Assembly: GCA_022447225.1 (NCBI GenBank)
Contig: JAKVAZ010000010.1
Coordinates: 186,001 to 250,000 of the forward strand
Length of the DNA stretch: 64,000 bases
From: Fuerstiella sp.
GTDB lineage: Bacteria; Planctomycetota; Planctomycetia; Planctomycetales; Planctomycetaceae
Direction: 5' to 3'
In this document: in pieces, positions 9,707 through 19,267 of the stretch
How the letters are laid out: every line of letters begins with the position of its first letter
Numbering within the stretch: the first letter of the stretch is position 1
Program-made: the position numbers and the translations under genes
The notes under the pieces: model-generated
What the model was told of the DNA's origin: nothing
The model's database searches: none
What the model saw: the letters and a program-made list of their open reading frames with translations, nothing else

Positions 9707-11452
9707 TCAGTCATCAGGTTCGATTGTCCCGGAGTCGAGTGTCGGTGAAGGATGGATTTTCTGATATTCAGCAGCTACCTGTTTTCCAGGGACGAGTCCA
9801 AACTGATTCCACATGCCGATGTACATCGCGGCCACGAACAGTGTCACTCCCAGACCGATCGGCCTGGCCAGTTTCCATGGCGTTATATCAATGTCGCCGG
9901 AATATTCCTGTTCAAACGGTTTTTTCCAAGGCATCAGAAGCCGAAAGGTGAACATGATCAGCATCAGTATTGCAAAATTGATGCCGGCCAGATGGAGGCT
10001 GTGCATCCTGAAACCATAGAATTCTCCACCAATGATCAGCCCAAGGTTTCCTCCGTTCACGATGCCAAAGACAAACTGAAATATCATGCCTGCGGCCAGT
10101 GCGACATTGACTCCGATGGCAGGCGTCCGTTTGCTGATCAGGGCCACAACCACGATCGCGATCATCGGAATATTGGTCACGGAGGCAAAATCGATCAGCT
10201 TGCCGAACAGTCCCTGGTTTGTGGACGAGTAGAACCTGAAGAAGAGTACCAGGCTAACGCTCAGCGGAATCGTCATTACGGCAAAAATACGTCCGGCGCG
10301 CACAGCCTGTCGGTCTGTCGCTCTGCGATTGATCAACCCTTTGTAGATATCGACCCCGAACAGTGTACTGCCGCTGTTGAGAAAACTGTTGAAGGAACTC
10401 AGGATCGCTCCAAAGATCGTTGCTGCAAAAAAACCGACAGCCCATGGCGGCAGCACAAGTTTGACAAGAAATCCATAAGAACCGTTGGCATTCGGCGGAA
10501 GCGACACGTTTGCCGGAATCTCGTAACGACCGCTGCTGACGATGTGCCATGCGATGAGTCCGGGCAGTACCAGATACACTGGTCCCAGCAGCTTCATGAC
10601 CGCTGCGAAGAGTGTGCCTTTTTGTCCCTGAGCCAGATTCTTTGCAGCAAAGGTTCGCTGAACAATGCCCTGGTTGGTACACCAGTAAAATGTCGTCAGC
10701 AATGTGACCCCGGTGAAGAGTGCATGCCAGGGGATGTTGGCATCTGAATCACCCATCGGGGCCATGCGTTCGGGGTGCTGTTCAATCAGAGTTGATAACC
10801 CTCTCAGGACATTCCCGCCTCCAACAAAACTCAACCCAAAAATTGGTATCAGCAGACCACCCAGGGCCAGTCCGATCCCGTTGACTGTATCTGAAATTGC
10901 AACGGCCCTGAGTCCGCCAATGACGGCATAGCAGCCGCCGACGACTGCCAGCAGACCACTGACTGCAACCAGATTGAACCCGGTGTTGTCGCCGAGGTAT
11001 TCCGGCACATTAAACACCGGAATCATGAATTCGGCTCCGGAGAACAAAATGAACGGGAGCAGAATGAACGTGATCAACACAACGGAGATACACGATGTGA
11101 ACAGTCTTACGCTGCGGTCGAACCGGATTTCCAGAAATTCCGGAACCGTCGTGATGCCACTCTTCAGATACCTTGGCAGAAAGAACAGTGCCATGGCAAC
11201 AATGGACAGCGAAGACCAGACTTCCCACGTCATCAGCAGCATGCCGTGTTGATAACCGCCGCCATTGATGCCCACCAGCTGTTCTGTGGACAGATTTGTC
11301 AGCAGCAGCGAGCCGCCGATCACCGGCCAGGCCAGACTACGTCCCGCAAGGAAATAATCTGTCGCGGTGTCCTTGCGGTCGTCATGTGTCTTCCACCAGG
11401 CAACAACGGCAACCAGGCCGGTAAACAGCAGAAACGAACAAAGAGTGAGCAT
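9707..11452 (-). CDS. Sodium:solute symporter (SSS/SLC5 family)
   Basis: This is an inner-membrane sodium-coupled transporter with about 13-14 hydrophobic segments over 581 residues. The family start pattern DYFLAGRSLAWPVIGGSLLLTN and the conserved TNLSTEQLVG / YWCTNQGIVQRTFAAKNLAQ segments are clear; the latter occurs in SGLT-type sugar carriers. An upstream ATG at 11557 would add 35 unlikely residues. The ATG at 11452 is preceded by GCAGGA at a good distance and begins directly with the first membrane helix, so I chose it. A sugar or polyol substrate is likely but cannot be named. Confidence 0.9.
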   Translation of the reverse strand: MLTLCSFLLFTGLVAVVAWWKTHDDRKDTATDYFLAGRSLAWPVIGGSLLLTNLSTEQLVGINGGGYQHGMLLMTWEVWSSLSIVAMALFFLPRYLKSGITTVPEFLEIRFDRSVRLFTSCISVVLITFILLPFILFSGAEFMIPVFNVPEYLGDNTGFNLVAVSGLLAVVGGCYAVIGGLRAVAISDTVNGIGLALGGLLIPIFGLSFVGGGNVLRGLSTLIEQHPERMAPMGDSDANIPWHALFTGVTLLTTFYWCTNQGIVQRTFAAKNLAQGQKGTLFAAVMKLLGPVYLVLPGLIAWHIVSSGRYEIPANVSLPPNANGSYGFLVKLVLPPWAVGFFAATIFGAILSSFNSFLNSGSTLFGVDIYKGLINRRATDRQAVRAGRIFAVMTIPLSVSLVLFFRFYSSTNQGLFGKLIDFASVTNIPMIAIVVVALISKRTPAIGVNVALAAGMIFQFVFGIVNGGNLGLIIGGEFYGFRMHSLHLAGINFAILMLIMFTFRLLMPWKKPFEQEYSGDIDITPWKLARPIGLGVTLFVAAMYIGMWNQFGLVPGKQVAAEYQKIHPSPTLDSGTIEPDD

Positions 11453-11760
11453 TGACGAATCCTGCCCGGACCATGCAGAACACAGTAGAGTACGGCGCCA
11501 GTTTGCAGACACAAATCCTGTCATGGCGACAGCCGCAATCAGCTGACAGTTGACCATGTTGCATCGCGTCAGAACAGTGCCGCAGTGATCAGCCGCAAAT
11601 ATCCAAAGCGGTGAGAATATCCATTAATAGTGCTCAGCTTATTCGTTCCGCGGGATTCGTTGAAGCGACCAGTCTCCCCTGCCCGAATGGCGAAGGCCTC
11701 GCCGAAAACACGGTCTGTTCCCGGTGGTTTCGGCAGTCGTTCCTGAGGTCATACACACGG

Positions 11761-12528
11761 CTACCTCCAGTGGGGTCTCTGAATTTCCAGGTTTTCGAGA
11801 TGCCCGAGACAGTCCAGACCATCATTCGTGATCCTCGTCCCGGAAACAAAAAGGAGCTTCAGGCGGCTGAGACCCGTGAGGTGTTCCAGTCCGGTGTCGG
11901 TGACTCTCGTGAAAGCGATGTTCAGCAACTCCAGATTCGTGAGCTCCTTGAGGTAATCCAGCCCCGTGTCGGTGGTCTGTGTTCCCGAAAGGTAGAGTTT
12001 TTTCAAACTGGTCAGCGATTCAAGATGTTCCAGACCGGCGTCTGTAACCTGGGTATTCACGATGTTGAGTAGTTCCAGACTGGTAAGACCTTTTAGTTTT
12101 TTCAGACCTTCATCTGTGAGTTGAGTACCCGCTGCGTATAGTTCCTTTAAGTTGGTGAGTTCCCGCAGGGATTCCAGACCGACTTCCGTGATCTGTGCAC
12201 CGCTGAGGTTTAAAGATTCAAGGTGCGAGAGTTTCCCGAGATCCTTCATCTGGTCATCTGTCACATGTGTTTTCGACAGATTGAGCCGACTGGTTCCTGA
12301 AAAAAGTCCACCCGCTGTTTGGATTACTTCTGAGACCTGATTCGTGTTGTTCTGCTGTTCGGGAGCTGTCGATACTTCTGAATCCTTCGGTGTGTCGGGG
12401 GCATTCGGTGTGTCGGCTGCGAAATCACAACCTGTGATACACAGTAATACCAGGGGAAACAGTAGAGGTGCCGATACAGCAATCAGACAAATAGTGCACA
12501 TGTCAAAAAACGTTGAGCGGAGATTCAT
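11761..12528 (-). CDS. Leucine-rich-repeat lipoprotein
   Basis: This is a 255-residue secreted protein. After a hydrophobic segment it has a good lipobox (LLCITGC, Cys at about residue 34), then a Pro/Asp/Thr-rich linker, then about seven tandem 24-residue repeats of the ribonuclease-inhibitor-like type (for example LKELYAAGTQLTDEGLKKLK). Such LRR lipoproteins are common in planctomycetes and presumably bind proteins at the cell surface. The array ends abruptly after LGHLENLEIQRPHW, shorter than many relatives, but the stop is a plain TAG with nothing open behind it. Confidence 0.85.
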   Translation of the reverse strand: MNLRSTFFDMCTICLIAVSAPLLFPLVLLCITGCDFAADTPNAPDTPKDSEVSTAPEQQNNTNQVSEVIQTAGGLFSGTSRLNLSKTHVTDDQMKDLGKLSHLESLNLSGAQITEVGLESLRELTNLKELYAAGTQLTDEGLKKLKGLTSLELLNIVNTQVTDAGLEHLESLTSLKKLYLSGTQTTDTGLDYLKELTNLELLNIAFTRVTDTGLEHLTGLSRLKLLFVSGTRITNDGLDCLGHLENLEIQRPHWR

Positions 12529-12688
12529 CGTTAAGTCCGGTTGCGCAGAAGAAGATGCCAGGAGTTAAAGGACACCCTGGAGACCACCTGCTTGTTTTGA
12601 TAGGGGTTTGCTGATCTGCACGGATTTGAAGAATTAACTGAATTTCAATTCAGGTTCCCGATTCCGGTCGGCCGGAGATGCGATCAAT

Positions 12689-12982
12689 TCACCGACAGCC
12701 GACAGCCGACAGCCGTAATGTTATTGCTTCCAGATCGAAGATCCTCAGATCTCTGTCTTCATTCGCATACGCTGTGACCGTGTTTCCGTTCGCCGAAATC
12801 TTCACCCATTCGGGGTCATTCAGCGCGGCGGCTTCAATCACATCACGGTGTTGCATTTGGTTTTTCAGTACAACGATCCTGTCTGGACATCCTGCGACAC
12901 ACATGCCGAGACAGAACAAACGCACAAACCGACCGTCGAACCTACGGGGCCAACGGTCGGCAGTTTGCGAAATGGCGTACAC
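12689..12982 (-). CDS. Small putative lipoprotein downstream of DUF1559 gene
   Basis: This 97-residue protein has a basic N-terminus, a short hydrophobic stretch and a good lipobox (LGMCVAGC, Cys at about 32), followed by a small domain (SANGNTVTAYANEDRDLRIFDL). It starts 20 bases after the DUF1559 gene on the same strand. In planctomycetes DUF1559 genes are often followed by a tiny lipoprotein, and this fits. The last 8 codons coincide with a 7-bp tandem repeat (12692-12715), so the C-terminus may vary between strains. Function is unknown. Confidence 0.65.
   Translation of the reverse strand: MYAISQTADRWPRRFDGRFVRLFCLGMCVAGCPDRIVVLKNQMQHRDVIEAAALNDPEWVKISANGNTVTAYANEDRDLRIFDLEAITLRLSAVGCR
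12692..12715. repeat. Short tandem repeat, 3 x CCGACAG
   Basis: Three perfect copies of the heptamer CCGACAG are followed by CCG. They cover the last codons of the small lipoprotein gene. Because the unit is not a multiple of three, a change in copy number would shift the reading frame and move the stop. Confidence 0.9.
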
Positions 12983-13002
12983 ATCGGGTGTACGGAACCT
13001 GC

Positions 13003-14253
13003 TTACTGACCTTCGTAGTTCCCCTTTGTGGTCGTTTTCCTCTGTAAAGAAACGCCGAAGAAGACGTCAAAGGAGTCAACCTCACAGATGTTGCTGGTGT
13101 ACCCGTCGGTCTCTTCGTCGAAGCCTGAGGTCACTGGAAATCCGGGATTGAAGTAGCCGTCTCCGTTGATGTCACTCAACGTCTTCACGCTTCCGTCCGC
13201 CATTAGCACATTCGCAATGCCGTTGTGAACAGCGTAGAAGTCACGGGTGTCCTGCAGCACCAGACCAATCGTCGCGTCAGATTGAAATCCAACACCACTG
13301 GCGACCGGTTCTCCACGTTTGGGAAATGCAATGGGATTCAAAGCTGCAACGGGGATTCCACCGGTACCCGCAGCCGCGTCATACGGCAGATCAAAGTTGT
13401 CACTATCCATAATCTCAATGCCATCACCGGTCACGCGTGCAGGACCATCGTTCTGAGTTTCACACAGGCGAACGCCTTGTACGAGGCCTCGATCGGCATC
13501 GATCGTTGCGGAGAGGATTGCTTCACTTGCATCTCCCGGTGATGCATCAGCCAGCAGCGGGATCGAAGACGCAGGGATGTCCGAATTGCTGATCTGCATT
13601 TGTGTCAGCGGGCCCTTTGAACGACCGTAGTCTTTACAGTCCTTACCATCGTAGACCATCCCGTCTGCCGCGGTGAATCCGGTCAACAGGCCACCGCGTC
13701 CCATGTGCCAGCTGGACGCGTAATTCGTGTTCAGTCCCTGCCGGACAGCTGCCTGAGTCAATGACACAAGGTCGCTGTATGCCGTGCCTTCAAAGTCGGC
13801 AGTGCCGCCTGCGGCGATCAAGTTAAACGGGCCGGTGCCAACACGGTTTACGGGTGCATTTGACCCGTTGGATGTTGGTGTTCCGCCGACCATGTCATTC
13901 AGTTTTTCCAGACCTTTCAGTTCGCTGGACGGGCAAAGCATATCAGAGACGAACCCGCCTTTGACCTGCTTGACATTGGCCGCCCAGCTGTAGAGCGACG
14001 GGTCTCCATCCCGCTTCGGGTCAAATGCACCGGAACACAAACGTCTTAGCGGGTCTGTGTCACTCCATGAGTAGAGCGCAATACCGATCTGTCTGAGATT
14101 ATTCTTGCATTGAGCGCTTCGTGCTGCCTCGCGAGCCGACTGGATTGCCGGCAGAATGAGAGCAATCAAAATAGCGATGATGCTGATCACCACCAGAAGT
14201 TCAATTAGGGTGAAACCAGCACGGGAAGGCTTCCGGCCTGTCGTGTTCCTCAC
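13003..14253 (-). CDS. DUF1559 protein with prepilin-type N-terminus
   Basis: This 416-residue protein is of the large planctomycete DUF1559 family. The N-terminus has the type IV prepilin-like cleavage/methylation motif ([19 protein letters not shown], residues 11-29; cleavage expected after Gly13). The C-terminal H-X9-DG motif is at His343 to Gly354, followed by [12 protein letters not shown], a Ca-binding-like loop. Members are exported pseudopilin-like proteins of unknown function and occur in dozens of copies per genome. A small lipoprotein gene follows 20 bases downstream. The promoter should lie in the 284-base region that holds a 34-bp palindrome. Confidence 0.93.
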   Translation of the reverse strand: MRNTTGRKPSRAGFTLIELLVVISIIAILIALILPAIQSAREAARSAQCKNNLRQIGIALYSWSDTDPLRRLCSGAFDPKRDGDPSLYSWAANVKQVKGGFVSDMLCPSSELKGLEKLNDMVGGTPTSNGSNAPVNRVGTGPFNLIAAGGTADFEGTAYSDLVSLTQAAVRQGLNTNYASSWHMGRGGLLTGFTAADGMVYDGKDCKDYGRSKGPLTQMQISNSDIPASSIPLLADASPGDASEAILSATIDADRGLVQGVRLCETQNDGPARVTGDGIEIMDSDNFDLPYDAAAGTGGIPVAALNPIAFPKRGEPVASGVGFQSDATIGLVLQDTRDFYAVHNGIANVLMADGSVKTLSDINGDGYFNPGFPVTSGFDEETDGYTSNICEVDSFDVFFGVSLQRKTTTKGNYEGQ

Positions 14254-14450
14254 TGTCGTGTTCCTTTTTTTATCTGTGTTGACGAGATGCGAGTCAAACG
14301 GCTCGCAGAAATGGGTATTGGTTCGAACCTTGAAATGAACCGTCCTTCCTTGTGATCAGCCTCCATGACTGATGGCAGGAATTGTGTGGCGAGATATGTA
14401 GATTTCGTTAAGGAACTGTTAGTATTCCAAGTTCGGCTGAGTTGCCGGGA

Positions 14451-14484
14451 AACAGCATCCTGTGAATATTCACAGGATGCTGTT
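14451..14484. repeat. Perfect 34-bp palindrome in divergent intergenic region
   Basis: AACAGCATCCTGTGAAT (14451-14467) is followed immediately by its exact reverse complement (14468-14484), with no spacer. It sits between the divergently transcribed DUF1559 gene (start 14253) and the cobA-hemD fusion (start 14538 or 14562), 54-78 bases before the latter. It could be an operator for a dimeric regulator, a cruciform, or a very strong RNA hairpin in either leader. No T-run follows, so it is not a classical terminator. Confidence 0.95.
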
Positions 14485-14537
14485 GCTAATGTTGCGATGA
14501 ACACGCTGCGTCCGCTGATTTTGGTTCCGCTGACCGC

Positions 14538-16115
14538 ATGGTCATTTTTTCCAAATCGATGAAAACAGTACGGGACAGTAAATCTGTGACCGGGAAAGTC
14601 TTTCTTGTTGGAGCGGGGCCTGGCGATCCGGGTTTGATTACGGTACGCGGTGCCGAGCTTTTGGCTCAGGCGGACGTGGTCTTTTACGACGGACTTGTCA
14701 ATCCGCTGCTGCTGTCAATCACGGCCGGACGTTGTGTGCGTACTGCCCGAACACGATCGGGTAATCAGACGATTTTTCCTCAGGACGCAATTAACCGACA
14801 GCTGATTGAGGAAGCACACGCGGGAAAATGCGTGATTCGCCTGAAGGGTGGTGACCCTTATGTGTTCGGTCGGGGCAGCGAAGAGGTGCGGGCTTTGCTG
14901 GATGCTGAAGTGCCGTTTGAAATTGTCCCCGGTATCACGGCTGCAACGGCAGCCGGGGTTTATGCCGGTTTTTCATATACTCATCGGGATCATTCTTCCG
15001 CAGTTGCTTTTGTCACGGGAACCGAAATTGCCGGCAAAGCCAGCAGCCCTGTGGATTACGTTGCCCTGTCTCAATTTCCCGGGACGCTCGTCTTCTACAT
15101 GGGGCTGGCCCGCGTTCGGTCGATTTGTGACAGACTGATTAACGCAGGTATGGCTGCGGATACGCCATCTGCAGTCGTTTCGCACGCTTCGCTTCCCGAT
15201 CAGCGAGTCGTCACAGCTGAACTGGGGCAGCTGGCGGATGCCGTCAAACAGAAAAATATGCGTGCTCCGTCACTCATTGTCGTAGGAGAATGTGTCAATC
15301 AGCGAGAGACTTTGTCATGGTTCGAAGGCTTACCGCTGTTTGGTCTCAGAATCGGAATTACGCGCGCAGAACATCAGTCAGACGAAGTCGTGCAGGCTGT
15401 CGTGAGAGCCGGTGGACAGCCAGTGCTGTTACCGATGATTGATGTGCTTCCACCGGACCGGCAGCAGCAGCAGGACCTGGAGGAGGCCATCGATGATCTG
15501 CAGTCTTACGACTGGCTGATATTCACCAGCTCCAATGCGGTACGCGAATTCATGACGCTGTTGTGGGCACGTGGACATGATGCACGAAAAATATATTCAG
15601 TTAAGATTGCGGCCGTGGGAGCTTCGACGCAGGCACAACTGGGCCACTGGTCGCTTCGCGCTGACGTTGTTCCGGAACAGTCAGGATCAGAAGCCCTGGC
15701 CGAGGTACTGAAACCGGTTGTTAACGGAAAACGCTGTTTGTGGCCGGCTGCTGATCGCGCGCGTAACAGCCTTCGTGAGTTGCTGACATCCGCTGGTGCG
15801 ACAGTCCGCCAAGTCGTATGTTATCGACATGTGAATGTGAGCGAATCGGATGAACTCCGACAGCGATTTTGTCAGCCACCGCTGGACTGGATCGGTATCA
15901 GCAGCCCGGTCATTGCCGGCCAGGTGGCCACTTTGTTTCCACAGTTGAAACAGAAAGACTGTTCGACGAGGATCGTCTCCATCAGTCAGCTTACGACGGA
16001 TGCGGCCGGGAAAGCCGGAATGACAGTGCATGCTCAGGCAGCAAATGCAAGCTGGTCGGATATGTTGGGAGCTGTCGCAGCAGCCACAGTTTCCGACATG
16101 GCAGACCGGTCGTAA
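14538..16115 (+). CDS. cobA-hemD: Uroporphyrinogen-III C-methyltransferase / uroporphyrinogen-III synthase fusion
   Basis: This bifunctional tetrapyrrole enzyme has 525 residues. Residues ~20-265 are SUMT (CobA), which methylates uroporphyrinogen III to precorrin-2 using SAM: VGAGPGDPGLITVRG, RLKGGDPYVFGRGSEE and VPGITAATAAG are its signature boxes. Residues ~270-520 are uroporphyrinogen-III synthase (HemD), with the ITRAEHQSDEVVQ start and the FTSSNAVREFM motif. Fusing the two steps channels uroporphyrinogen III to siroheme/cobalamin. The ATG at 14538 is used here; an in-frame ATG at 14562 is also possible. No other heme or cobalamin genes are nearby. Confidence 0.93.
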   Translation: MVIFSKSMKTVRDSKSVTGKVFLVGAGPGDPGLITVRGAELLAQADVVFYDGLVNPLLLSITAGRCVRTARTRSGNQTIFPQDAINRQLIEEAHAGKCVIRLKGGDPYVFGRGSEEVRALLDAEVPFEIVPGITAATAAGVYAGFSYTHRDHSSAVAFVTGTEIAGKASSPVDYVALSQFPGTLVFYMGLARVRSICDRLINAGMAADTPSAVVSHASLPDQRVVTAELGQLADAVKQKNMRAPSLIVVGECVNQRETLSWFEGLPLFGLRIGITRAEHQSDEVVQAVVRAGGQPVLLPMIDVLPPDRQQQQDLEEAIDDLQSYDWLIFTSSNAVREFMTLLWARGHDARKIYSVKIAAVGASTQAQLGHWSLRADVVPEQSGSEALAEVLKPVVNGKRCLWPAADRARNSLRELLTSAGATVRQVVCYRHVNVSESDELRQRFCQPPLDWIGISSPVIAGQVATLFPQLKQKDCSTRIVSISQLTTDAAGKAGMTVHAQAANASWSDMLGAVAAATVSDMADRS

Positions 16116-16321
16116 CGGATCACGGGGCCTACGAATGTGGACCGCGAAGTATCAGCCCGCACACAGCCGATGTCGTCGAGTGCGGCGCGGAACAACAGGC
16201 GCACGTCGCTGCTGTCCATTTCAGGTTAGACAGAACGAATTTGAATCTGCACACTAAGTGAATACGCCAAACTGAACACGGTGCGCAGATCGTACAAACA
16301 GTTTGCCGTCGGAGTAAATCG

Positions 16322-18448
16322 ATGCAATTTTCAGGCTGTTCGCTGGCAGCAGGTTGTCTGCTGTGTGGTGTTGTTTTTTCTGAGGACTTCGAATTGACAT
16401 ATCCTGAGACGCGCACTGTGCCGCAGGTGGATAACTTTCACGGGACGGAGATTGCTGATCCGTATCGCTGGCTTGAGGAAGACGTCCGTGAAAATAAAGA
16501 TGTTGCGGCCTGGGTAGCTGCACAGAATGAAGTCACTTTTAGATATCTCAGACAGATTCCCGAACGAAAATCCGTCGAAAATCGCATCACTCAACTTTGG
16601 AACTACGAACGTTTCAGCGTGCCGACTCGAGCGGGAGGCCGGTACTACTACTTTCGAAACGACGGTCTGCAGAATCAGTCGGTTCTGTACATGCAGCAGA
16701 CCCTGGACGATGTCCCGGTCGTCCTGATTGACCCCAATGACTGGTCCGACGACGGTACCGTGGCCCTGGCCGGTGTCGAGTTCAGCGACGACGGTCGTTA
16801 TGTTGCCTACGGTGTCCAGGACGGAGGTTCTGACTGGCGGACGTGGAAAGTGATGGACGTCAGGACTCGTCGGTTATTGCCGGACAAACTCGAATGGGTC
16901 AAATTCAGTAATGTGGCCTGGACTCCTGACGGCCGGGGGTTCTTTTACGCACGTTACGACGTACCGAACGAAGGTGACAAATTTCAGTCTCTGAATCTCA
17001 ACCAAAAGGTCTACTATCACGTTGCGGGGACGACCCAGTCGCAGGATCGACTCATTTATGAGCGTCCCGATCATCCCGACTGGGGATTCGGAATCAATGT
17101 GTCTGAAGACGGGAATTATCTCATCTTGAACGTCTGGAAGGGGACCGACAATCGCTATCGCATTGTTGTTGATGATCTGACCCGACCTGATGAGAAACCC
17201 TATGAGCTGATTGACAATTTTGACTTCGAGTACACGTATGTTGGTAATGAACAGTCGCTGCTTTATTTTCAGACCAGTCGTGACGCCCCGCAGCGTCGTG
17301 TCATTGGCATCGACCTCAGACATCCCGAAGCTGATTCCTGGAAAGAGATTATTGCGCAAACCGCCAACACTTTGACGGGCGTCGATATCGTCGGTGGTCA
17401 GTTCCTGGCGACTTATCTGGAAGATGCAAAGACTCTGGTGCGGCAGTACTCACTGGATGGCAAACACGTGCGCGATGTGGACCTGCCCGGCATTGGTACT
17501 GCCGGCGGATTCCGCGGTGACAGTGACCACTCTGAATCTTTCTATTCATTCAGCAGTTTTGCAACTCCGCCCGGTACGTATCGTTTTGATGTTGAAACGG
17601 GAGAGAGCACCCTGTTGAGACGGTCGGATGTTGACTTTGATCCGGAGGACTACTGTACATCTCAGATATTCTATGAGAGTAAAGACGGTACACAGATCCC
17701 CATGTTTATCACTCATCAAACGGGCCTTGAACTTGACGGTTCAAATCCGGTTCTGCTGTACGGTTACGGCGGGTTCAATATTTCTCTGACACCACGATTC
17801 AGCGTGAGTCGTCTGGCCTGGATGGAGAGGGGCGGCGTATTCGCCATGCCCAATTTGCGCGGCGGGGGAGAGTACGGTGAATCCTGGCACAAAGCCGGCA
17901 CCCGACTCCAGAAGCAAAATGTATTTGATGATTTCATTGCGGCAGCCGAATGGCTGATCGAAAACAAATACACAACGTCACCCCGTCTGGCTATTCAGGG
18001 TGGCAGTAACGGTGGTCTGCTTGTCGGGGCCTGTATGACGCAGAGGCCGGATCTGTACGGAGCCTGTCTGCCGGCGGTGGGAGTGATGGACATGTTACGA
18101 TTTCACCAGTTCACGGCCGGCCGATTTTGGGTTGACGATTACGGCAGTGCAGAGAATCCCGCTGAATTCCAGGCACTTTTGGCTTATTCGCCTCTGCAAA
18201 ACCTGAAACCGGGTGTCAGATATCCTGCGACGCTGGTTACCACCGCGGATACGGATGATCGGGTTGTCCCGGGTCACAGCTTCAAATTTGCAGCGATGCT
18301 GCAGAAATGTCAGGGGGGGGCGAGTCCGGTGCTGATTCGAATTGAAACCCGAGCCGGGCATGGTGCGGGCAAGCCGACTTCCAAACTGATTGAAGAAATC
18401 GCAGACCAGTGGGCATTCCTGATTTGTAACCTTCAAAGGTCGAATTAG
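16322..18448 (+). CDS. Prolyl oligopeptidase family serine peptidase (S9A)
   Basis: This 708-residue peptidase cleaves short peptides after proline. A short hydrophobic N-terminus (residues 4-20, ending near VFSED) suggests export. The order is an N-terminal cap with ADPYRWLEE, a seven-bladed propeller (about 80-420), then the alpha/beta hydrolase domain. The catalytic triad is visible: Ser562 in GGSNGG, Asp in TADTDDRVVPGHS, His in ETRAGHGAGK. Length is normal for the family. It starts 206 bases after the cobA-hemD fusion and appears to be a single gene. Confidence 0.95.
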   Translation: MQFSGCSLAAGCLLCGVVFSEDFELTYPETRTVPQVDNFHGTEIADPYRWLEEDVRENKDVAAWVAAQNEVTFRYLRQIPERKSVENRITQLWNYERFSVPTRAGGRYYYFRNDGLQNQSVLYMQQTLDDVPVVLIDPNDWSDDGTVALAGVEFSDDGRYVAYGVQDGGSDWRTWKVMDVRTRRLLPDKLEWVKFSNVAWTPDGRGFFYARYDVPNEGDKFQSLNLNQKVYYHVAGTTQSQDRLIYERPDHPDWGFGINVSEDGNYLILNVWKGTDNRYRIVVDDLTRPDEKPYELIDNFDFEYTYVGNEQSLLYFQTSRDAPQRRVIGIDLRHPEADSWKEIIAQTANTLTGVDIVGGQFLATYLEDAKTLVRQYSLDGKHVRDVDLPGIGTAGGFRGDSDHSESFYSFSSFATPPGTYRFDVETGESTLLRRSDVDFDPEDYCTSQIFYESKDGTQIPMFITHQTGLELDGSNPVLLYGYGGFNISLTPRFSVSRLAWMERGGVFAMPNLRGGGEYGESWHKAGTRLQKQNVFDDFIAAAEWLIENKYTTSPRLAIQGGSNGGLLVGACMTQRPDLYGACLPAVGVMDMLRFHQFTAGRFWVDDYGSAENPAEFQALLAYSPLQNLKPGVRYPATLVTTADTDDRVVPGHSFKFAAMLQKCQGGASPVLIRIETRAGHGAGKPTSKLIEEIADQWAFLICNLQRSN

Positions 18449-18844
18449 TTTAGTGACCCTCGTGACGCTTGCCGTGGTTGATCCGGTTGTGCGGTTCGTC
18501 CGTCGGTCTCTTTCTTTGGCAGACAGTTCCAGCGCACAGTTCGACGTTTCCTTCTGCACAGGTAAATTTTTCCGTGAATTGTATGTCTGTGGCCTGTTCG
18601 TGCAGCATGGTCCTGCAATTTTGAAAAACAGTTTGCCCCCCGGGTTTCCCGACCTAAGTTTCGGCGTGGTTGGGATGCCATGGCAGTCAGGATGATCGCC
18701 GACGAATTCGTTAACTCCGGAATCGTCGATCAGGGATCACCCACGTGGGTCCGCTCTGCTGTAGCAGAGTGCTTTTCGGCGGATAATTTGTTGTCCGCTG
18801 CAACGTTATGTGCTCGTTACAGGGCAAATATGAGGGATTCTTAA
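18449..18844. other. Leader/intergenic region before flp pilin gene
   Basis: No gene was found. Two inverted repeats lie close together about 75-105 bases before the pilin start: the 12-bp palindrome ACCCACGTGGGT (18739-18750) and a 7-bp hairpin CTCTGCT-GT-AGCAGAG (18754-18769). They may form a structured 5' leader or an operator; this is inference. Confidence 0.5.
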
Positions 18845-19018
18845 ATGACTAAGTTTACAAACAGCATCAAAAAATTTCTGGTTTCTGAAGATGGTCCAAC
18901 TGCAGTTGAATACGCAGTTATGCTGGCATTGATCATCGTCGTGTGTATTGCTGCTATCCAGACTGTAGGCAGCAGTGCCAACAGTAAGTTCGAAGAAGTC
19001 GGCAATTACCTCACGTAG
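18845..19018 (+). CDS. flp: Flp/Fap-type pilin (57 residues)
   Basis: This is the structural subunit of a tight-adherence (Tad) type IVb pilus, too short for common ORF cut-offs. Translation begins MTKFTNSIKKFLVSEDGPTA, followed by VEYAVMLALIIVVCIAAIQTV. The prepilin site is the canonical G-P-T-A-V-E-Y of Flp pilins (cleavage after Gly17, Glu at +5, adjacent Tyr), then a single hydrophobic helix. The ribosome-binding site GAGGG (18832-18836) lies 8 bases before the ATG, and a very strong terminator follows. No tad/cpa assembly genes are in the window, so it is an isolated pilin locus. Confidence 0.93.
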   Translation: MTKFTNSIKKFLVSEDGPTAVEYAVMLALIIVVCIAAIQTVGSSANSKFEEVGNYLT

Positions 19019-19100
19019 TCTGACGGCTGACGTTGTTCAACTGTTGACCTGCAGGAGAGGAGTGTCTGCGCCTGACTGCAACTGTATAGCGAACAAAATC

Positions 19101-19141
19101 AAAACAAGGGCCCTGGGTAATTCATCCAGGGCCCTTGTTTT
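19101..19141 (+). terminator. Strong Rho-independent terminator after flp
   Basis: A perfect 16-bp stem (AAAACAAGGGCCCTGG, 19101-19116, with its complement 19126-19141) closes a 9-base loop and ends in TTTT. It lies 82 bases past the flp stop. The A and T tracts on both sides would let it work in both directions, so it may also terminate the minus-strand DUF1080 gene. Confidence 0.93.
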
Positions 19142-19267
19142 GTGCTGGACAGTGACAGCAGTGAGGAACATCCGATTTTTCAGCATCGTGCGGACCGGGG
19201 CAAACGGTCATCAGGTTTTCCGGTAACGACGTTTTGCCGTTGTCTCTAAGGAAAGTCGGTTTCGCTT

